Source: Enterococcus italicus DSM 15952
Lineage (GTDB): Bacteria; Bacillota; Bacilli; Lactobacillales; Enterococcaceae
Direction: 5' to 3'
DNA length: 64,000 nt
Assembly (NCBI RefSeq): GCF_000185365.1
Contig: NZ_GL622241.1
Location: forward strand, 319,734 to 383,733
Part shown: positions 8,049-17,618 of the stretch, piece after piece
How positions within the stretch are numbered: position 1 is the first letter of the stretch
Layout: each line of letters starts with the position of its first letter
The notes under the pieces: generated by a model
Database searches by the model: none
The model's input: only the letters and a program-made list of their open reading frames with translations
Told to the model about the DNA's origin: nothing
Made by a program: the position numbers and the translations under genes

Positions 8049-11000
8049 TTATTGACTATACACATCAATCCGACTTCCCTCATGAAGTCTTGAATGAACT
8101 GCATTTGCTTGGATGACTAATCCACCTGGGCGGTACCGGTTGGCTTCTTCCTCAAATGGTAACTCAACGCCATCCAGACATACTTTCCGTTCTGTTTGAT
8201 TTAAGTGGAAGACAATTTCAACTGGTGTTTTGTTCAATTGAAATGCACAGCTTAATCCATCGAGTTCATCTGGTAAGACCGGATCAAATACATATCGATC
8301 ATGGAAGGCCCGAATTCCTAAAATAGCCGAAATCAATTGATTGACATAAATTCCGGGTCCGCTTGAATAAATACGCCAACCTCCCTTAACATTAACTGCC
8401 CCTGTTTTCAATTTATCAAATTGCTCTTGGGCAGCATAACGAGTGGGGAAATCACCATCTGAACTGCTAAAATAGGCATTTGCTTGGCGTAACGATGCAT
8501 TCGGCACACGCGTCTGCAATTGAATAGGGTTGATGGTATTGAGTGCTTTCCATGTCTCATTCTTTTCACCAATCTTAGCCATGGCTTCTGAAAAACGAAT
8601 GTGTGCATGGACATATTGCAATCCAATTTCACGACCGAAGTTTGCAGCTTGTTCGGCCCGTTTGAAATGCACGCTAACCCCACCTTGGTAATGTGCGGGG
8701 CGATTCATTAAACGTACGCCATCTGGAAAGAACAATTGTTTTTTGATAATAGCCAAATGTTCTTGCATTTGTTCTGGTGAAAGTAATTCGGCAATCATAC
8801 TTCGCGTCATTGGCAACAGGCGATAATGAATCCCTGTTTTCTGATCGGTAGGATGAATCATCCACTCGACTTTTTCAGGTGAATCCATGTAAACGAATCC
8901 TGGCAACGTTCCAGCACTTAGCATGTACTTATTGAAATCAGCTTGGATTTTTTGCGCAAGCGTCAGTAGTTCAGTTGCGAAGGATTGATCTGTTGGTTTC
9001 AACAAGTTTCCTAATTTATTGATTACTTGATACGTTAAGGCAACTGTCCATGTGCTAGCCATATTCTTTTTCAGGCGACTATCATAGGGTTGCAACGTGT
9101 CATCCCAATCGCCATCGCCGTAACAAGATAGATACGTTCCTTTTAGAAAATGGGTCTGGATATAGTGGATTTCTTTTTTTAGGTGTTCAAACAAAGTCGC
9201 TGTTTGGGTTGTTTTTGCAAAAGTTTTGCGGTCCGTATAAGGTATCTTTTTCTTAAGTATACTAAAGTTTCCAGATTTTTCCAGATAATCTGTGACCACT
9301 TTCATTGGCCAGACAATCACATCGCCGTGACTTTCATCAGCTTTTTGTTTTTCGTAGCCATCAAACATAAACCATTGTGGCCAATTGCCGTCATCTTCAA
9401 ATTGATTTTCAAAAATATGGGTGATAATTGATTCAACGACATCGTATTGGTTCATTGCCAAGAAAAATTCGGTTGGGCCTTGTGATACGTCACGGGTTCC
9501 CCATGCGGCTCCCCCATATTGCTCTAGTCCATGTGGAGACAAGTAATGAACAAGCATATTGTGCGTATACCAGCGAATTAATTGGTTCATACTCGTAACA
9601 TCCACCTGAGGATGTGTTAAATGAAACTGGTTGGTTAACGTATCAAATGCTTCTCCAAAAGCTTGCTCTTCCTCATTAATCGTCAGGCTTTCTGTCAATA
9701 GCAATGATTCTGATGAATGCAAGCGACCTTTAATTGACAGAGCCAACTGACTTTGATTTTCTACCACAAAGGTCGTTAAAAATGGTTGCTCCGCTAGACA
9801 GCCAAATAACGATTCATTCGTTAATCGAAAGGGTTTGTCTAGGGTGAGTTGATAGGTTAACTCCGGATAAATTGCGTAAATTGCTGATTCTTCTGTAGGT
9901 GTCAGCGTTACTTTCTGACCGTTTACATGCTGATTATAGGTTGGGTGTTCATCGTCAGCATTCATTAAAAATTGGTTAGTCACTGCGAAATTATAGCGTT
10001 TGCCTTGTTCGGAATGAATGGTGGTGATAATTTCATGGCTATCTCGCCGACTATAGGTCGTTACAATCAAACAGTCATCTGCCAATTGATAATACCAAGT
10101 TCCAGAGTTTAAGCCCATTTCAAATGCAGATGGCATGGTCAACAATGACCATTTTTCTTGTTCTTGCAGATAGATTCGTTGACCCGATTGTTTCAATACA
10201 TTTAGCGCGTTGCGACTATTTGAGAGCAATTTATTCATGGATGTATTGCCTAAAACAATTTGGGAATTAAAAATCCCATACATATAAAGGGTGGTGCTCA
10301 TCACAGGATGTGCAACTTCCAGATCTAATCCTCCTAAAAGAATATGGCCAGTTGCCCGTTCCATCTCGCATTCTTTGGCTTGCACCACTACATGGCGATT
10401 GTTTTTGGTGAAGAATGAATAGGTGGTATTCCCCACTTTTTCCACTTGTTCTTGTTCTGGGAATCGTTCACACAACTCCTGTTCGGTAAACGGACGTCCG
10501 ACAATTGGTGCACCTAGTGTATGAACCATTGTTAATTGAGCTATTTGGGCGGTTTCTTTTTTCTCATTCGCCGATGCGTAATCTTGTGCTACATGCGTCA
10601 ACGATGCAATTGGTTGCGTCACTGCAGTCGGATGATTGGCAATTGCTACACCATAGAAGACCACTGTTTGATTTTCAGCAGTTGCTTTGATTGCTTTGGT
10701 TTGCAACGCAATATAGGCAAATTCATATTGATAGACTTCGTTTGGAAGAATTTCCTGTTGCAGAGCTTCTGGTTTATTCGTTTTTTTGTAAGTTTTCCCA
10801 AAAAATTGATACCCATCTGTCGCATAACCAACGAGCGGAGCAAAGCTTCCTAACTCAACCACTGGAAACTGATTGTTTTGTGGTTGATTTTGACGTGAGG
10901 TAATCGTGATATGCTCATCTTCCTTGGTTACAAAATGATCAACATATTGGGAAACGTAGGCTTCATTCGCTTTAACAGCTCCTACTAGCGCATTGCCCAA

Positions 11001-11354
11001 ATCATGCCCAGCGAAAAGGGTTACTTCTTCCCCATTTCCTGAAAATTCGACGGTCCAATACCATTGATTTTCTTCTCCCAATTGGAACGTTACTTGATAA
11101 GTTACTCCGGCGAATATACCTGACCAAACACATCGATCGATAAATCGATGAAACACGCTATTGGCTGTACTACCAATTAGTGGTGCAACAGCTGTTTGAT
11201 GGGTCGTTTTCACTCGTAAATATAGTTGCGTGATGCTGCCATCAAGGGGATTCCCATGGAGTTGATTTACCATGATGGCACCATTTGTCAGTTGATAAAG
11301 TTCCCCGGTTTCTAAAAATGAAGCCGTTAGTTGCTTAGAATGTAATGTAATCAT
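8049..11354 (-). CDS. GH94 family 1,2-beta-oligoglucan phosphorylase
   Basis: Large cytosolic enzyme of 1101 residues. The size, the GTRDVSQGP motif (GH94 TRD element) and GDGDWDDTLQP, the counterpart of the GDWND catalytic-acid motif, place it in GH94. The length (about 1,100) and the neighbours (GH3 beta-glucosidase, ABC importer, LacI) match the Listeria innocua operon whose GH94 enzyme (Lin1839) phosphorolyses beta-1,2-linked glucooligosaccharides to glucose 1-phosphate. The substrate call relies on this operon similarity; cellobionate- or chitobiose-type GH94 enzymes are shorter. The ribosome site is weak (AAGAAGG 14 bases upstream). It follows the GH3 gene by 35 bp. Confidence 0.8.
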   Translation of the reverse strand: MITLHSKQLTASFLETGELYQLTNGAIMVNQLHGNPLDGSITQLYLRVKTTHQTAVAPLIGSTANSVFHRFIDRCVWSGIFAGVTYQVTFQLGEENQWYWTVEFSGNGEEVTLFAGHDLGNALVGAVKANEAYVSQYVDHFVTKEDEHITITSRQNQPQNNQFPVVELGSFAPLVGYATDGYQFFGKTYKKTNKPEALQQEILPNEVYQYEFAYIALQTKAIKATAENQTVVFYGVAIANHPTAVTQPIASLTHVAQDYASANEKKETAQIAQLTMVHTLGAPIVGRPFTEQELCERFPEQEQVEKVGNTTYSFFTKNNRHVVVQAKECEMERATGHILLGGLDLEVAHPVMSTTLYMYGIFNSQIVLGNTSMNKLLSNSRNALNVLKQSGQRIYLQEQEKWSLLTMPSAFEMGLNSGTWYYQLADDCLIVTTYSRRDSHEIITTIHSEQGKRYNFAVTNQFLMNADDEHPTYNQHVNGQKVTLTPTEESAIYAIYPELTYQLTLDKPFRLTNESLFGCLAEQPFLTTFVVENQSQLALSIKGRLHSSESLLLTESLTINEEEQAFGEAFDTLTNQFHLTHPQVDVTSMNQLIRWYTHNMLVHYLSPHGLEQYGGAAWGTRDVSQGPTEFFLAMNQYDVVESIITHIFENQFEDDGNWPQWFMFDGYEKQKADESHGDVIVWPMKVVTDYLEKSGNFSILKKKIPYTDRKTFAKTTQTATLFEHLKKEIHYIQTHFLKGTYLSCYGDGDWDDTLQPYDSRLKKNMASTWTVALTYQVINKLGNLLKPTDQSFATELLTLAQKIQADFNKYMLSAGTLPGFVYMDSPEKVEWMIHPTDQKTGIHYRLLPMTRSMIAELLSPEQMQEHLAIIKKQLFFPDGVRLMNRPAHYQGGVSVHFKRAEQAANFGREIGLQYVHAHIRFSEAMAKIGEKNETWKALNTINPIQLQTRVPNASLRQANAYFSSSDGDFPTRYAAQEQFDKLKTGAVNVKGGWRIYSSGPGIYVNQLISAILGIRAFHDRYVFDPVLPDELDGLSCAFQLNKTPVEIVFHLNQTERKVCLDGVELPFEEEANRYRPGGLVIQANAVHSRLHEGSRIDVYSQ

Positions 11355-11389
11355 AGTTGTTTGGCAAACCTTCTTTCGAAATAGTTTCT

Positions 11390-13540
11390 TTATACGAGTT
11401 GAAATGTAGTATTTACTCCCGTCGCACTGTTAGGCCCAATCCATAATTCGAATTCACCTGGATCACTGCCCCATTGCTGATTCGGATGCACATAGCGTAA
11501 CAACGCTTCGGTCACTTCAAATGAAACGGTTTTCGTCTCATGTGCTTGCAATTGAATTTGTTTAAAGCCTTTTAGTTCTTTGATTGGGCGTGCGACCATT
11601 GCCACAACATCCCGAAGATACAATTGGACTGTTTCTGTCCGTTCATAGGTAGATTCATTGACAACATCTATAGATGCCCGAAGTGATTGGCCCGCGCTTA
11701 GCTCGGTACTAGACAATTGCAGCTTTTGATAACGAACCGTACCGTAGCTTAATCCATATCCAAATGGATACCGCGCATAGTTAGATGTATCTAAATATTT
11801 GGAGACATATTTTTCATCTGGGTTTGATTCATAGGGACGACCAGTATTTTCCACATTGTAATAAATCGGTACTTGCCCGACTGTTGTTGGAAATGACATG
11901 CTTAAACGCGCAGATGGGTTCACTGCTCCCCAAAGGATATCGGCTAAGGCTTGGCCCCCTTCTGTTCCAGGAAACCACGCTTCAACAATGGCATCAGCCG
12001 CCTGAATCGCTTCTAAATCTAACGGTCTTCCATTGTACAATGTCACCACAAGTTTTTTGGCCACCGATCGAATGGCATCAAAGAGCTGTAGTTGACCTTC
12101 TGGCAGGCGAATGTCACTGCGACTTGCTGCTTCGCCACTCATCCATTCTGCTTCACCTAATGCCAAAATCACCACATCAACGCTTCGAGCGATGTGTGTT
12201 GCTTCTTCAAGTGCCACTTCACTTGGTTGGAAATAGTCACATGGTTCTTTGGCAATATGCAATTGTTTGCTATAATGACGCGCACCTACTGTAAGCGAAG
12301 TAGCTTCTGCTTGTCTTCCTTGCCAAGACCACGCTCCTAGAATGTCTTGCGAAGAAGCGGCCGGACCGACGATGCCGATCGTCAACTCTGGTTTTAATGG
12401 CAATACTTCTTGCTCATTTTTCAACAATACAATGGATTGTTGCGCGACTTCACGAGCAGCCTGACGATGTTCTTTTGACAGCACATGTTGCGCTTCTAGC
12501 TCTTCATTCGCTCCTCTGAAGGGATGTTCAAATAGGCCTAATTCATTTTTCAATGTCAAAATACGTAAGACCGCCTCGTCTAACTGTGCTTCCTTAATCT
12601 TTCCTTCAGCAATCAATTCTGCTAAATAATGACTATAACAAGTGGTCATCATTTCGATATCAACGGTTGCATTCATCGCCAATTGTGCCGCTTCTTTTTC
12701 ATTAGCAGCCACCCCATGTGGAATCATTTCCTTCACAGCACCCCAATCAGAAATAACTACCCCATCAAATCCAAATTCGTTACGCAAAACTTGTTTAGAC
12801 AACCATTCATTTCCTGTGGCTGGAATCCCATCCACTGTATTGAAAGAAGTCATGACTAGTTTTGCTCCAGCTTCTAAGGCAGCCTTATAACCAGGTAAAT
12901 ATTGATCACGTAGTTGGCGCTCAGACATATTCACCGTATTGTAATCCCGACCGGCAATTGCCGCACCGTAAGCTGCAAAATGTTTGACACAAGCCGCAAC
13001 ACGGAAGAAATCATTGGCTAAATCTGTTCCTTGATAACCTTTGACAAACGCCTCTGCAAAGCGGGCATTTAAAAAGGCATCTTCTCCTGTTGACTCCATC
13101 ACACGTCCCCAGCGAGGATCGCGTACTAGATCTACCATGGGTGAAAACGTCACATGTAAGCCAGAGACCGCTGCTTCTTTCGCTGAAACACTTGCCATTC
13201 TTTCGGCCGCTGCTAAGCTCCAACTACTTCCAAGTGCCAATGGAATTGGAAAAATGGTTCGAAAACCATGAATAATGTCGGCCATCAGAAGGGTGGGAAT
13301 GCCCAGACGATTTTTTTTCATATAATTGGTTTGAACTCGAATGGCTTCTTTCGCTCCAGAAACGCCTAGCGTTGTTCCTGCCTGATTCACCGTGGTGTCT
13401 GAAATCGCCAAATCCGCCATGGGACCCGTTTTAGCCTCAGCTTTTTCTGAATAGAAATCGGCAGCCAATTGTAACAATTGATCGACTTTTTCTTCTAACG
13501 TCATTTGACGCAATAGTTCGTTTAGTTTTTCTGCTTCCAT
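11390..13540 (-). CDS. GH3 family beta-glucosidase
   Basis: 716-residue GH3 enzyme without signal peptide, so intracellular. The catalytic nucleophile Asp lies in FDGVVISDWGAV. Other GH3 blocks are DLVRDPRWGRVMESTGEDAF, VKHFAAYGAA, the second-domain KNEQEVLPL and GEAEWMSGEAASRSD, and a fibronectin-III-like C-terminus (ELKGFKQIQLQAHETKTVSFEV). In the Listeria beta-1,2-glucan operon the matching enzyme cleaves sophorose and longer beta-1,2-glucans, so it should work beside the phosphorylase. It lies 23 bp after the second permease gene. Confidence 0.9.
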   Translation of the reverse strand: MEAEKLNELLRQMTLEEKVDQLLQLAADFYSEKAEAKTGPMADLAISDTTVNQAGTTLGVSGAKEAIRVQTNYMKKNRLGIPTLLMADIIHGFRTIFPIPLALGSSWSLAAAERMASVSAKEAAVSGLHVTFSPMVDLVRDPRWGRVMESTGEDAFLNARFAEAFVKGYQGTDLANDFFRVAACVKHFAAYGAAIAGRDYNTVNMSERQLRDQYLPGYKAALEAGAKLVMTSFNTVDGIPATGNEWLSKQVLRNEFGFDGVVISDWGAVKEMIPHGVAANEKEAAQLAMNATVDIEMMTTCYSHYLAELIAEGKIKEAQLDEAVLRILTLKNELGLFEHPFRGANEELEAQHVLSKEHRQAAREVAQQSIVLLKNEQEVLPLKPELTIGIVGPAASSQDILGAWSWQGRQAEATSLTVGARHYSKQLHIAKEPCDYFQPSEVALEEATHIARSVDVVILALGEAEWMSGEAASRSDIRLPEGQLQLFDAIRSVAKKLVVTLYNGRPLDLEAIQAADAIVEAWFPGTEGGQALADILWGAVNPSARLSMSFPTTVGQVPIYYNVENTGRPYESNPDEKYVSKYLDTSNYARYPFGYGLSYGTVRYQKLQLSSTELSAGQSLRASIDVVNESTYERTETVQLYLRDVVAMVARPIKELKGFKQIQLQAHETKTVSFEVTEALLRYVHPNQQWGSDPGEFELWIGPNSATGVNTTFQLV

Positions 13541-13562
13541 TCCTTCACTCTTTTCTTCGCAC

Positions 13563-14390
13563 TTATTTGATTCCTGAAACGTTGAAACCTTGTAAAATAT
13601 ATTTTTGGAAAATCATGAAAATAATCAAGATTGGCACGACCATAAATGTTGCTCCTGCCATTTGAAGGGAGTAATCTGTCCCATGTTGGCCTTGTAATAA
13701 TTGGAGACCTACCGACAAGGTGTAATACTTTTCATCATTGGCGATAATTAATGGCCATAGGAACGAATTCCAGCCGCCGATAAAGGTCAGAATACCCTGA
13801 ACGGCCAAAATTGGTCGCGTCAACGGTAGCACAATTCGAAAGAAAATATACCATTCATTCGCACCATCTAAGCGAGCGGCTTCCAACAATTCATCCGAAA
13901 TCGTGCTCATAAATTGACGAAAAAGAAATATACCAAACGCACCCGCTAAGCCCGGTAACACAATTCCCATCAAGGTATTGGTTAAACCGACACTGTTTAA
14001 AATCAAATACACTGGAATCATCGTCACTTGACCAGGAATCATCATAGTGGCTAAGACAAGTAAAAATAAGCCATGTTTCCCTTTAAAATCATATTTTGAA
14101 AAACCATAACCTGCCATTGCATTTAAAAATAGACCCAAAAAGGAAAACAGCGTAACAATCAAGGTATTTTTTAAATAGATGCCAAAATTTAGCCGTTCGA
14201 ATAATTCTTTAAAGTTATTCAAGGTTGGATTTTTAGGTAGCAACGTCGGCACCATTTGACTAATTTCCGCATTGGTCTTCAAGGAAGAAAAAATCATCCA
14301 TAAGAACGGAAAAAAAGTTAAAATTCCTAAGACAGCTAGCATCACTCCGATAAATACTTTAAAACTCATCTGTGATTTTTGATAACTCAT
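13563..14390 (-). CDS. Sugar ABC transporter permease (MalG type)
   Basis: 275-residue inner-membrane permease with six hydrophobic segments and the EAA loop EAARLDGANEWYIFFRIVLPLTRP that contacts the ATPase. It pairs with the next-upstream permease (12 bp apart). No ATP-binding gene is in the operon, so a shared MsmK/MalK-type ATPase encoded elsewhere is needed, as is usual for such systems in Firmicutes. ATG 14390 follows AAGGAGGATACAAC. Confidence 0.92.
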   Translation of the reverse strand: MSYQKSQMSFKVFIGVMLAVLGILTFFPFLWMIFSSLKTNAEISQMVPTLLPKNPTLNNFKELFERLNFGIYLKNTLIVTLFSFLGLFLNAMAGYGFSKYDFKGKHGLFLLVLATMMIPGQVTMIPVYLILNSVGLTNTLMGIVLPGLAGAFGIFLFRQFMSTISDELLEAARLDGANEWYIFFRIVLPLTRPILAVQGILTFIGGWNSFLWPLIIANDEKYYTLSVGLQLLQGQHGTDYSLQMAGATFMVVPILIIFMIFQKYILQGFNVSGIK

Positions 14391-14402
14391 GTTGTATCCT
14401 CC

Positions 14403-15287
14403 TTACATTCCACTGTCTTTTTGACGTGTTTGTAGCTTCATTTGAATGCTTGTCACTATGATAATAGCGATAAACAGGACGAATGATCCCGCTGCAGCGT
14501 AACCAAATTTACTATATTGGAAACCATTTTGATAGATGAATAAAGCAACTGAGAGCGTACTATCTAATGGTCCACCTTTCGTCATAACAAAAGGTTCTTC
14601 GAAAAATTGGAACCAACCGATTAACGTGGTCACTGTCACGAAAAAGATCGAAAAGCGTAACAATGGAATCGTGATTCGTGTAATTTGGTACCATTTATTG
14701 GCTCCATCTATTTCAGCCGCTTCATAATAAACTTTTGGAATTCCCTGGATAGCTGCTAAAAAAATCAACATATTCAAGCCAATTGCTTTCCAAACAGCAA
14801 TAATGATGAGGGAAATTTTAGCTGTTCCTGCATCGGTCAGCCAGAGAATTGGGCCAATATTTAAATAGGATAGCAGGTGATTCAACAACCCAATTGTTGG
14901 ATTGTATAAATACATCCAGACCACTGCAATGGCTACAGTATTGGTAATGGATGGGCTATAAAAGACCAAACGCATAAATTGAAAGAATTTATTTTCGCCA
15001 AAATTAATCATGATTGCCAAAGCCAATGAGATAAGAATAACTAGAGGTACGCCAATCACAACGTAGTACCCTGTATTAAAAATTGCTTGACCAAATGTTT
15101 TGTCACTAAAAATATTTATGTAATTTTCCAGACCGACGAATTTGATTCGTGAATAATCCGCCAACCCTGCTAGACTCATATCAGTAAAACTAATGATTAA
15201 TGCAAGAAAAATAGGGATGATTGAAAAAATCAATAATAAAATCACGGCTGGCGCAATGAAAAAATAAGGTGCTTTGGTTTTTTTCAT
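14403..15287 (-). CDS. Sugar ABC transporter permease (MalF type)
   Basis: 294-residue permease with six membrane segments and the EAA loop EAAEIDGANKWYQITRITIPLL. It should form the heterodimeric channel with the MalG-type partner. ATG 15287 is preceded by GGAGGAGGAACAACCC; the frame is open 90 bases further but that part would pass into an intergenic hairpin region and has no ribosome site. Confidence 0.92.
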   Translation of the reverse strand: MKKTKAPYFFIAPAVILLLIFSIIPIFLALIISFTDMSLAGLADYSRIKFVGLENYINIFSDKTFGQAIFNTGYYVVIGVPLVILISLALAIMINFGENKFFQFMRLVFYSPSITNTVAIAVVWMYLYNPTIGLLNHLLSYLNIGPILWLTDAGTAKISLIIIAVWKAIGLNMLIFLAAIQGIPKVYYEAAEIDGANKWYQITRITIPLLRFSIFFVTVTTLIGWFQFFEEPFVMTKGGPLDSTLSVALFIYQNGFQYSKFGYAAAGSFVLFIAIIIVTSIQMKLQTRQKDSGM

Positions 15288-15361
15288 GGGTTGTTCCTCC
15301 TCCATATGGGTAACAAACAAAGAAACGTTCGCTTTTTCAAATAAGATGCAAACATAACGAT

Positions 15362-15402
15362 CCGAACAACCAACCATTGACTTGCAATGATTGATTGTTC
15401 GG
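15362..15402 (-). promoter_or_regulatory. Intercistronic mRNA hairpin between binding protein and permease genes
   Basis: An 18-bp stem with two G-T pairs (15362-15379 with 15385-15402) and a 5-base loop, not followed by a T-run. This position, just after the solute-binding-protein gene, is typical of structures that protect the upstream message from 3' decay so the binding protein is made in excess. Confidence 0.65.
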
Positions 15403-15449
15403 AATAATTATTGCCAATGCATCGCTTGCAAACTGTCAAGCTTCATTTT

Positions 15450-16697
15450 TTATTTTTTCAAAAGTGTTTCGGTTTCGGTATTTAATTCATCCATTGCTTT
15501 TTGGACATCTTTTCCATTCGAAACAATTTGTTCCCATTGTTTTAAATAGTTTTGGGCAATTTCATCCCATTGTTTTAAAGCAGGAACTGGTTGCGAATTT
15601 TCCAATTGTTTTCCGAATACTGAAATCATTTTGTTGCTTGTAAACGTATCATTTTTCCAAGCATCTTTGTTCGTTGGTAATGAGTTGGTACTTTCGAAGA
15701 ATTTGGTTTGATTATCTGGTTTTGATAAAAACTCAATCAATTTAACTGCATCATCTTGTTTCTTCGAACTACTAAAGACAGCTAAGTTTGCTCCACCGGT
15801 AATAGAAGTGTTTCCATCTTTTCCTGAAGGTAATTCCGCTACATTCCATTTTCCATCAATATCAGGCGCAGCATCTTTGATTGAATTAATCATCCAAGGT
15901 CCACTAATAAACATTGGAACAATCCCTTCACCACCAAAACTTTGACCAATATCCAAGCCTAAGTTGGTGCTTGGTGCAGAACCATCTTTAATCATGCTAT
16001 CAAGGTATTTGACTGCATCCACCATTGCGGGTTTATTGAATAGGGGTTCATTCTTTTTGCTAAAGAGTTCTGAACCATTTTGACGAGCAAACATAAATCC
16101 AAAAGTCGGTTCGGCAGCATCAACGTTAAATCCATATTTTCCTTCCCCACGTGCGGCTAGTTTTTTCGCTGCATCAGCTAGTTCTTCCCATGTCTTAGGA
16201 GCTTCATTGTAACCAACCGATTTCAATAAATCAGAACGATAGTATAGTGCCCGCGTTTCGGTATACCATGGCACAGCATAGTACTTACCATCAAATTCAG
16301 TAGTGGCCACAGAACCATCAAAGAAATTACTTGTCTTTAACACATCGTTGTCTTTGATTTTGTCTGAAAGATCCACTAATGCCCCAGCATCGACAAATTC
16401 ACTCATATAAGATGTCCCCATTTGTACCACGTCAGGACCACTTTTTGAGGCAACTGCTGTTAATAATTTGTCTCTTGATGAACTCCATGGAATACTTTGA
16501 ATTTTTACTTTAATTCCTGTCTCTTTTGTAAAATCATCAATGATTGGCTTAATCCCTTGATCGCCATCGCCCATGTACCAAAACGTCAATTCTTTGCTTT
16601 CACTGTCGCTTTTTGAATTGTTTCCACAAGCCGCTAACACACCCAACGAAAACAAGGCACTCGCACCCAATAAGGCAATTTTTTTACTAAACTTCAT
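15450..16697 (-). CDS. Sugar ABC transporter substrate-binding lipoprotein
   Basis: 415 residues. A lipoprotein signal peptide ends in LAAC, then a family 1 extracellular solute-binding fold (ELTFWYMGDGDQGIKPIIDDFTKETGIKVKI). It should be anchored outside the membrane and deliver the oligosaccharide to the two permeases. First gene of the seven-gene operon. ATG 16697 follows GGGAGGAACATAAG; the longer frame runs through the promoter and is rejected. Beta-1,2-glucooligosaccharide specificity is inferred from the GH94/GH3 neighbours. Confidence 0.92.
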   Translation of the reverse strand: MKFSKKIALLGASALFSLGVLAACGNNSKSDSESKELTFWYMGDGDQGIKPIIDDFTKETGIKVKIQSIPWSSSRDKLLTAVASKSGPDVVQMGTSYMSEFVDAGALVDLSDKIKDNDVLKTSNFFDGSVATTEFDGKYYAVPWYTETRALYYRSDLLKSVGYNEAPKTWEELADAAKKLAARGEGKYGFNVDAAEPTFGFMFARQNGSELFSKKNEPLFNKPAMVDAVKYLDSMIKDGSAPSTNLGLDIGQSFGGEGIVPMFISGPWMINSIKDAAPDIDGKWNVAELPSGKDGNTSITGGANLAVFSSSKKQDDAVKLIEFLSKPDNQTKFFESTNSLPTNKDAWKNDTFTSNKMISVFGKQLENSQPVPALKQWDEIAQNYLKQWEQIVSNGKDVQKAMDELNTETETLLKK

Positions 16698-16720
16698 TCT
16701 TATGTTCCTCCCTAATTTTA

Positions 16721-16734
16721 GTGAAACGTTTCTA
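16721..16734. promoter_or_regulatory. LacI-type operator, downstream site
   Basis: The palindrome GAAACGTTTC (16723-16732) is the classical LacI/GalR-family half-site pair. It lies about 10 bp past the -10 box, where a bound repressor would block initiation. Confidence 0.7.
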
Positions 16735-16742
16735 CAAAAAGA

Positions 16743-16771
16743 AGTATAACGCGTATACATAGAAAAAGCAA
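16743..16771 (-). promoter_or_regulatory. Promoter of the beta-1,2-glucan operon
   Basis: Minus strand -35 TTGCTT and -10 TATACT with a 17-base spacer, giving a leader of about 40 bases before the binding-protein gene. Confidence 0.75.
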
Positions 16772-16780
16772 ACGGTTTCT
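16768..16780. promoter_or_regulatory. LacI-type or cre-like operator overlapping the -35 box
   Basis: AAACGGTTTC core with GC flanks overlaps the -35 hexamer. It resembles a LacI-family site and, less well, a CcpA cre site. Confidence 0.5.
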
Positions 16781-16816
16781 TTTAGTTTTTTTCATTTTTT
16801 GTTCTATTAATCAATA

Positions 16817-16828
16817 GAAACGTTTTTC
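16817..16828. promoter_or_regulatory. Possible upstream operator
   Basis: GAAACGTTTTTC resembles the downstream palindrome with one half degraded; it could be an auxiliary site about 95 bp from it. Confidence 0.35.
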
Positions 16829-16902
16829 TTAATGCACTTTTTTGCGAAAATAAAGCACCCTTTCCTGCGGATGTAACAGGAGAGGATGCATGTTTTTAGG
16901 AT

Positions 16903-17436
16903 TTATACTGATACGCGTTTGATGAGTTTCTGCAAGGGTACCATGCGACCGACCATGTAGTTTAAGATGGCTTGGATTGGCAACATAATGACTGTTTTGA
17001 TCAGTCTTGGTGCCCAAATCACCCAACTAAAAAGTGGTTGGTTGTACATCATGGATAACCAGATTGGTGTTAAAATGAGGCTGATTACTATCGTTGTTGC
17101 TAAGGCGCAACCAATGGCATTTTTCCAAGAAATTTCTTTTTTGTAGAAGAAATAACCGTAGATTAGCCCACCAATAAATGCATTAATGGTGAAACCAAAA
17201 AAGAAAGCCGCTTTTGGAAATAGCGCCATCCCCAGAAAATCAGCCAATACGCACCCAATGCCTGCCCATAATGGACCGAACAGCATGCCCATGATAATCG
17301 TGGGCACAAATGAAAAGGATAAACGTAGGTACTGTGTTTCAATCCCTAACACTTGGGAAAGGACCACTTGCAGAGCTACTAATAGCCCCATCGTGGCAAT
17401 CATGCGCGTGGTTATTTTTTGTTTCATACGAAGCAT
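16903..17436 (-). CDS. folT: ECF transporter S component for folate (FolT type)
   Basis: 177-residue membrane protein with about six hydrophobic segments and the S-component block QYLRLSFSFVPTIIMGMLFGPLWAGIGCVLADFLGM. S components bind the vitamin and dock on a shared ECF ATPase/T module encoded elsewhere. The folate call rests on family resemblance and on the tetrahydrofolate riboswitch immediately upstream. Start ATG is within the first four codons (MLRM or MKQK); GGAGATG lies just upstream. Confidence 0.85.
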   Translation of the reverse strand: MLRMKQKITTRMIATMGLLVALQVVLSQVLGIETQYLRLSFSFVPTIIMGMLFGPLWAGIGCVLADFLGMALFPKAAFFFGFTINAFIGGLIYGYFFYKKEISWKNAIGCALATTIVISLILTPIWLSMMYNQPLFSWVIWAPRLIKTVIMLPIQAILNYMVGRMVPLQKLIKRVSV

Positions 17437-17464
17437 CTCCTTTAAGAGTTGCTACATCAAATAT

Positions 17465-17562
17465 GCAGCGAATGCGAAAATAAAACCGCGGAAGCGAATT
17501 CCTTCGTCCAGAAAGCAACATCCCATCTTTCCAGCACTTGACGCTTTATTTTCTACTCTGAT
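17465..17562 (-). promoter_or_regulatory. Tetrahydrofolate (THF) riboswitch
   Basis: The minus-strand leader of folT contains the THF aptamer landmarks in order: GAGTAG, then GCGT-AAGTG, then GATGGGATGTTGC, then GACGAAGG, CCGCGGTTTTATTTTCGCA and the closing GCTGC. The A+G-rich ribosome site lies about 25 bp downstream, so control is probably at translation initiation. Confidence 0.85.
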
Positions 17563-17588
17563 TTTATTTGTGGGAAACCCACGGGCTC

Positions 17589-17617
17589 ACTATACCACAG
17601 TACACTTGTTGATACAA
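17589..17617 (-). promoter_or_regulatory. Promoter of the THF riboswitch/folT unit
   Basis: Minus strand -35 TTGTAT and -10 TATAGT with a 17-base spacer, starting transcription just before the aptamer. It overlaps the region just after the degV stop. Confidence 0.7.
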
Positions 17618-17618
17618 C

